Shown here: positions 54,141 to 54,189 of the stretch, piece by piece
Position numbering within the stretch: the stretch's first letter is position 1
Layout: each line of letters starts with the position of its first letter
Assembly (NCBI GenBank): GCA_021647245.1
Contig: JAKIVC010000023.1
Span: 1-54,189 of the forward strand
Origin: Gammaproteobacteria bacterium
GTDB lineage: Bacteria > Pseudomonadota > Gammaproteobacteria > RBG-16-57-12
Direction of reading: 5' to 3'
Length of the DNA stretch: 54,189 nt
The notes under the pieces: model-generated
Databases searched by the model: none
The model's input: the letters and a program-made list of their open reading frames with translations, nothing else
What the model was told of the DNA's origin: nothing
Position numbers and translations under genes: made by a program

Positions 54141-54189
54141 ATGAAAAAGAAATACATCATTCGGTTATCAGAAGAAGAACGCCAGAATT
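54141..54189 (+). CDS. IS630-type transposase, start only (cut by window edge)
   Basis: ATG 54141 opens MKKKYIIRLSEEERQN before the window ends. This beginning (K-K-Y-I-x-R-L-x-x-E-E-R) matches the N-terminus of IS630-family transposases (MKKKYIVRLTEEER style), which move DNA into TA targets. Upstream, 54064-54090 could be its left end. Only 16 residues are visible, so the call rests on that pattern and on the neighbouring TA-flanked inverted repeats. Confidence 0.55.
   Translation, partial: MKKKYIIRLSEEERQN

Overview
The window looks like chromosomal DNA from a free-living or host-associated gammaproteobacterium. The best evidence is the surE-pcm-yqaA-nlpD-rpoS block at the right end, uvrC-pgsA, hflD, yciK, ybiT, and grxD. 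The sequence does not fix the genus. A SAH riboswitch before ahcY, an HpnD-type synthase, a two-domain PP2C/kinase protein and a large capsule/O-antigen locus would suit a marine or sulfur-oxidising lineage, but that is a guess.

Layout. 1-5 kb holds housekeeping genes: the tail of an HDOD protein, grxD, then ybiT, an unknown small gene, cvfB and rbgA on the minus strand. 5.3-9.3 kb holds a glycosyltransferase, a formate/nitrite transporter with a sigma-54-like promoter and NtrC-like site, and a phosphatase-kinase fusion. 9.4-12.2 kb (minus) holds a diguanylate cyclase, yciK and an HpnD-like synthase. 12.4-22.4 kb is the first envelope region: a small membrane protein, UDP-glucose dehydrogenase, a GT-C/TPR membrane protein, hflD (minus), a ComEA-like protein, a three-repeat outer-membrane-type protein, a seven-SLBB polysaccharide export protein and a Wzz-like protein. 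22.5-26.1 kb is the methyl cycle: metK, SAH riboswitch, ahcY, metF.

26.1-45.1 kb is a polysaccharide locus. It holds cysC, a TviB-like dehydrogenase, a UDP-glucuronate epimerase-like gene, rmlA-C-D, an MNT/HEPN toxin-antitoxin pair, rmlB, an FdtC-FdtA type fusion, an FdtB-like aminotransferase, a flippase, a polymerase, three glycosyltransferases, an epimerase and two sulfotransferases. A decayed IS200/IS605 element splits it. The stretch at about 33.4-43.9 kb is clearly more AT-rich than its surroundings, as O-antigen loci usually are. Together the genes can supply dTDP-rhamnose, a dTDP-3-acetamido-3,6-dideoxyhexose, UDP-uronic acids and PAPS, so a sulfated acidic surface glycan is a reasonable inference.

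45.1-54.2 kb returns to core genes (uvrC, pgsA, recD, a DUF3301 gene, surE to rpoS). It carries a mosaic of nested, perfectly paired non-coding inverted repeats between the DUF3301 gene and surE. A short relative of the outermost repeat sits on the rpoS stop codon, next to the start of an IS630-type transposase. No tRNA, rRNA or CRISPR array was recognised.
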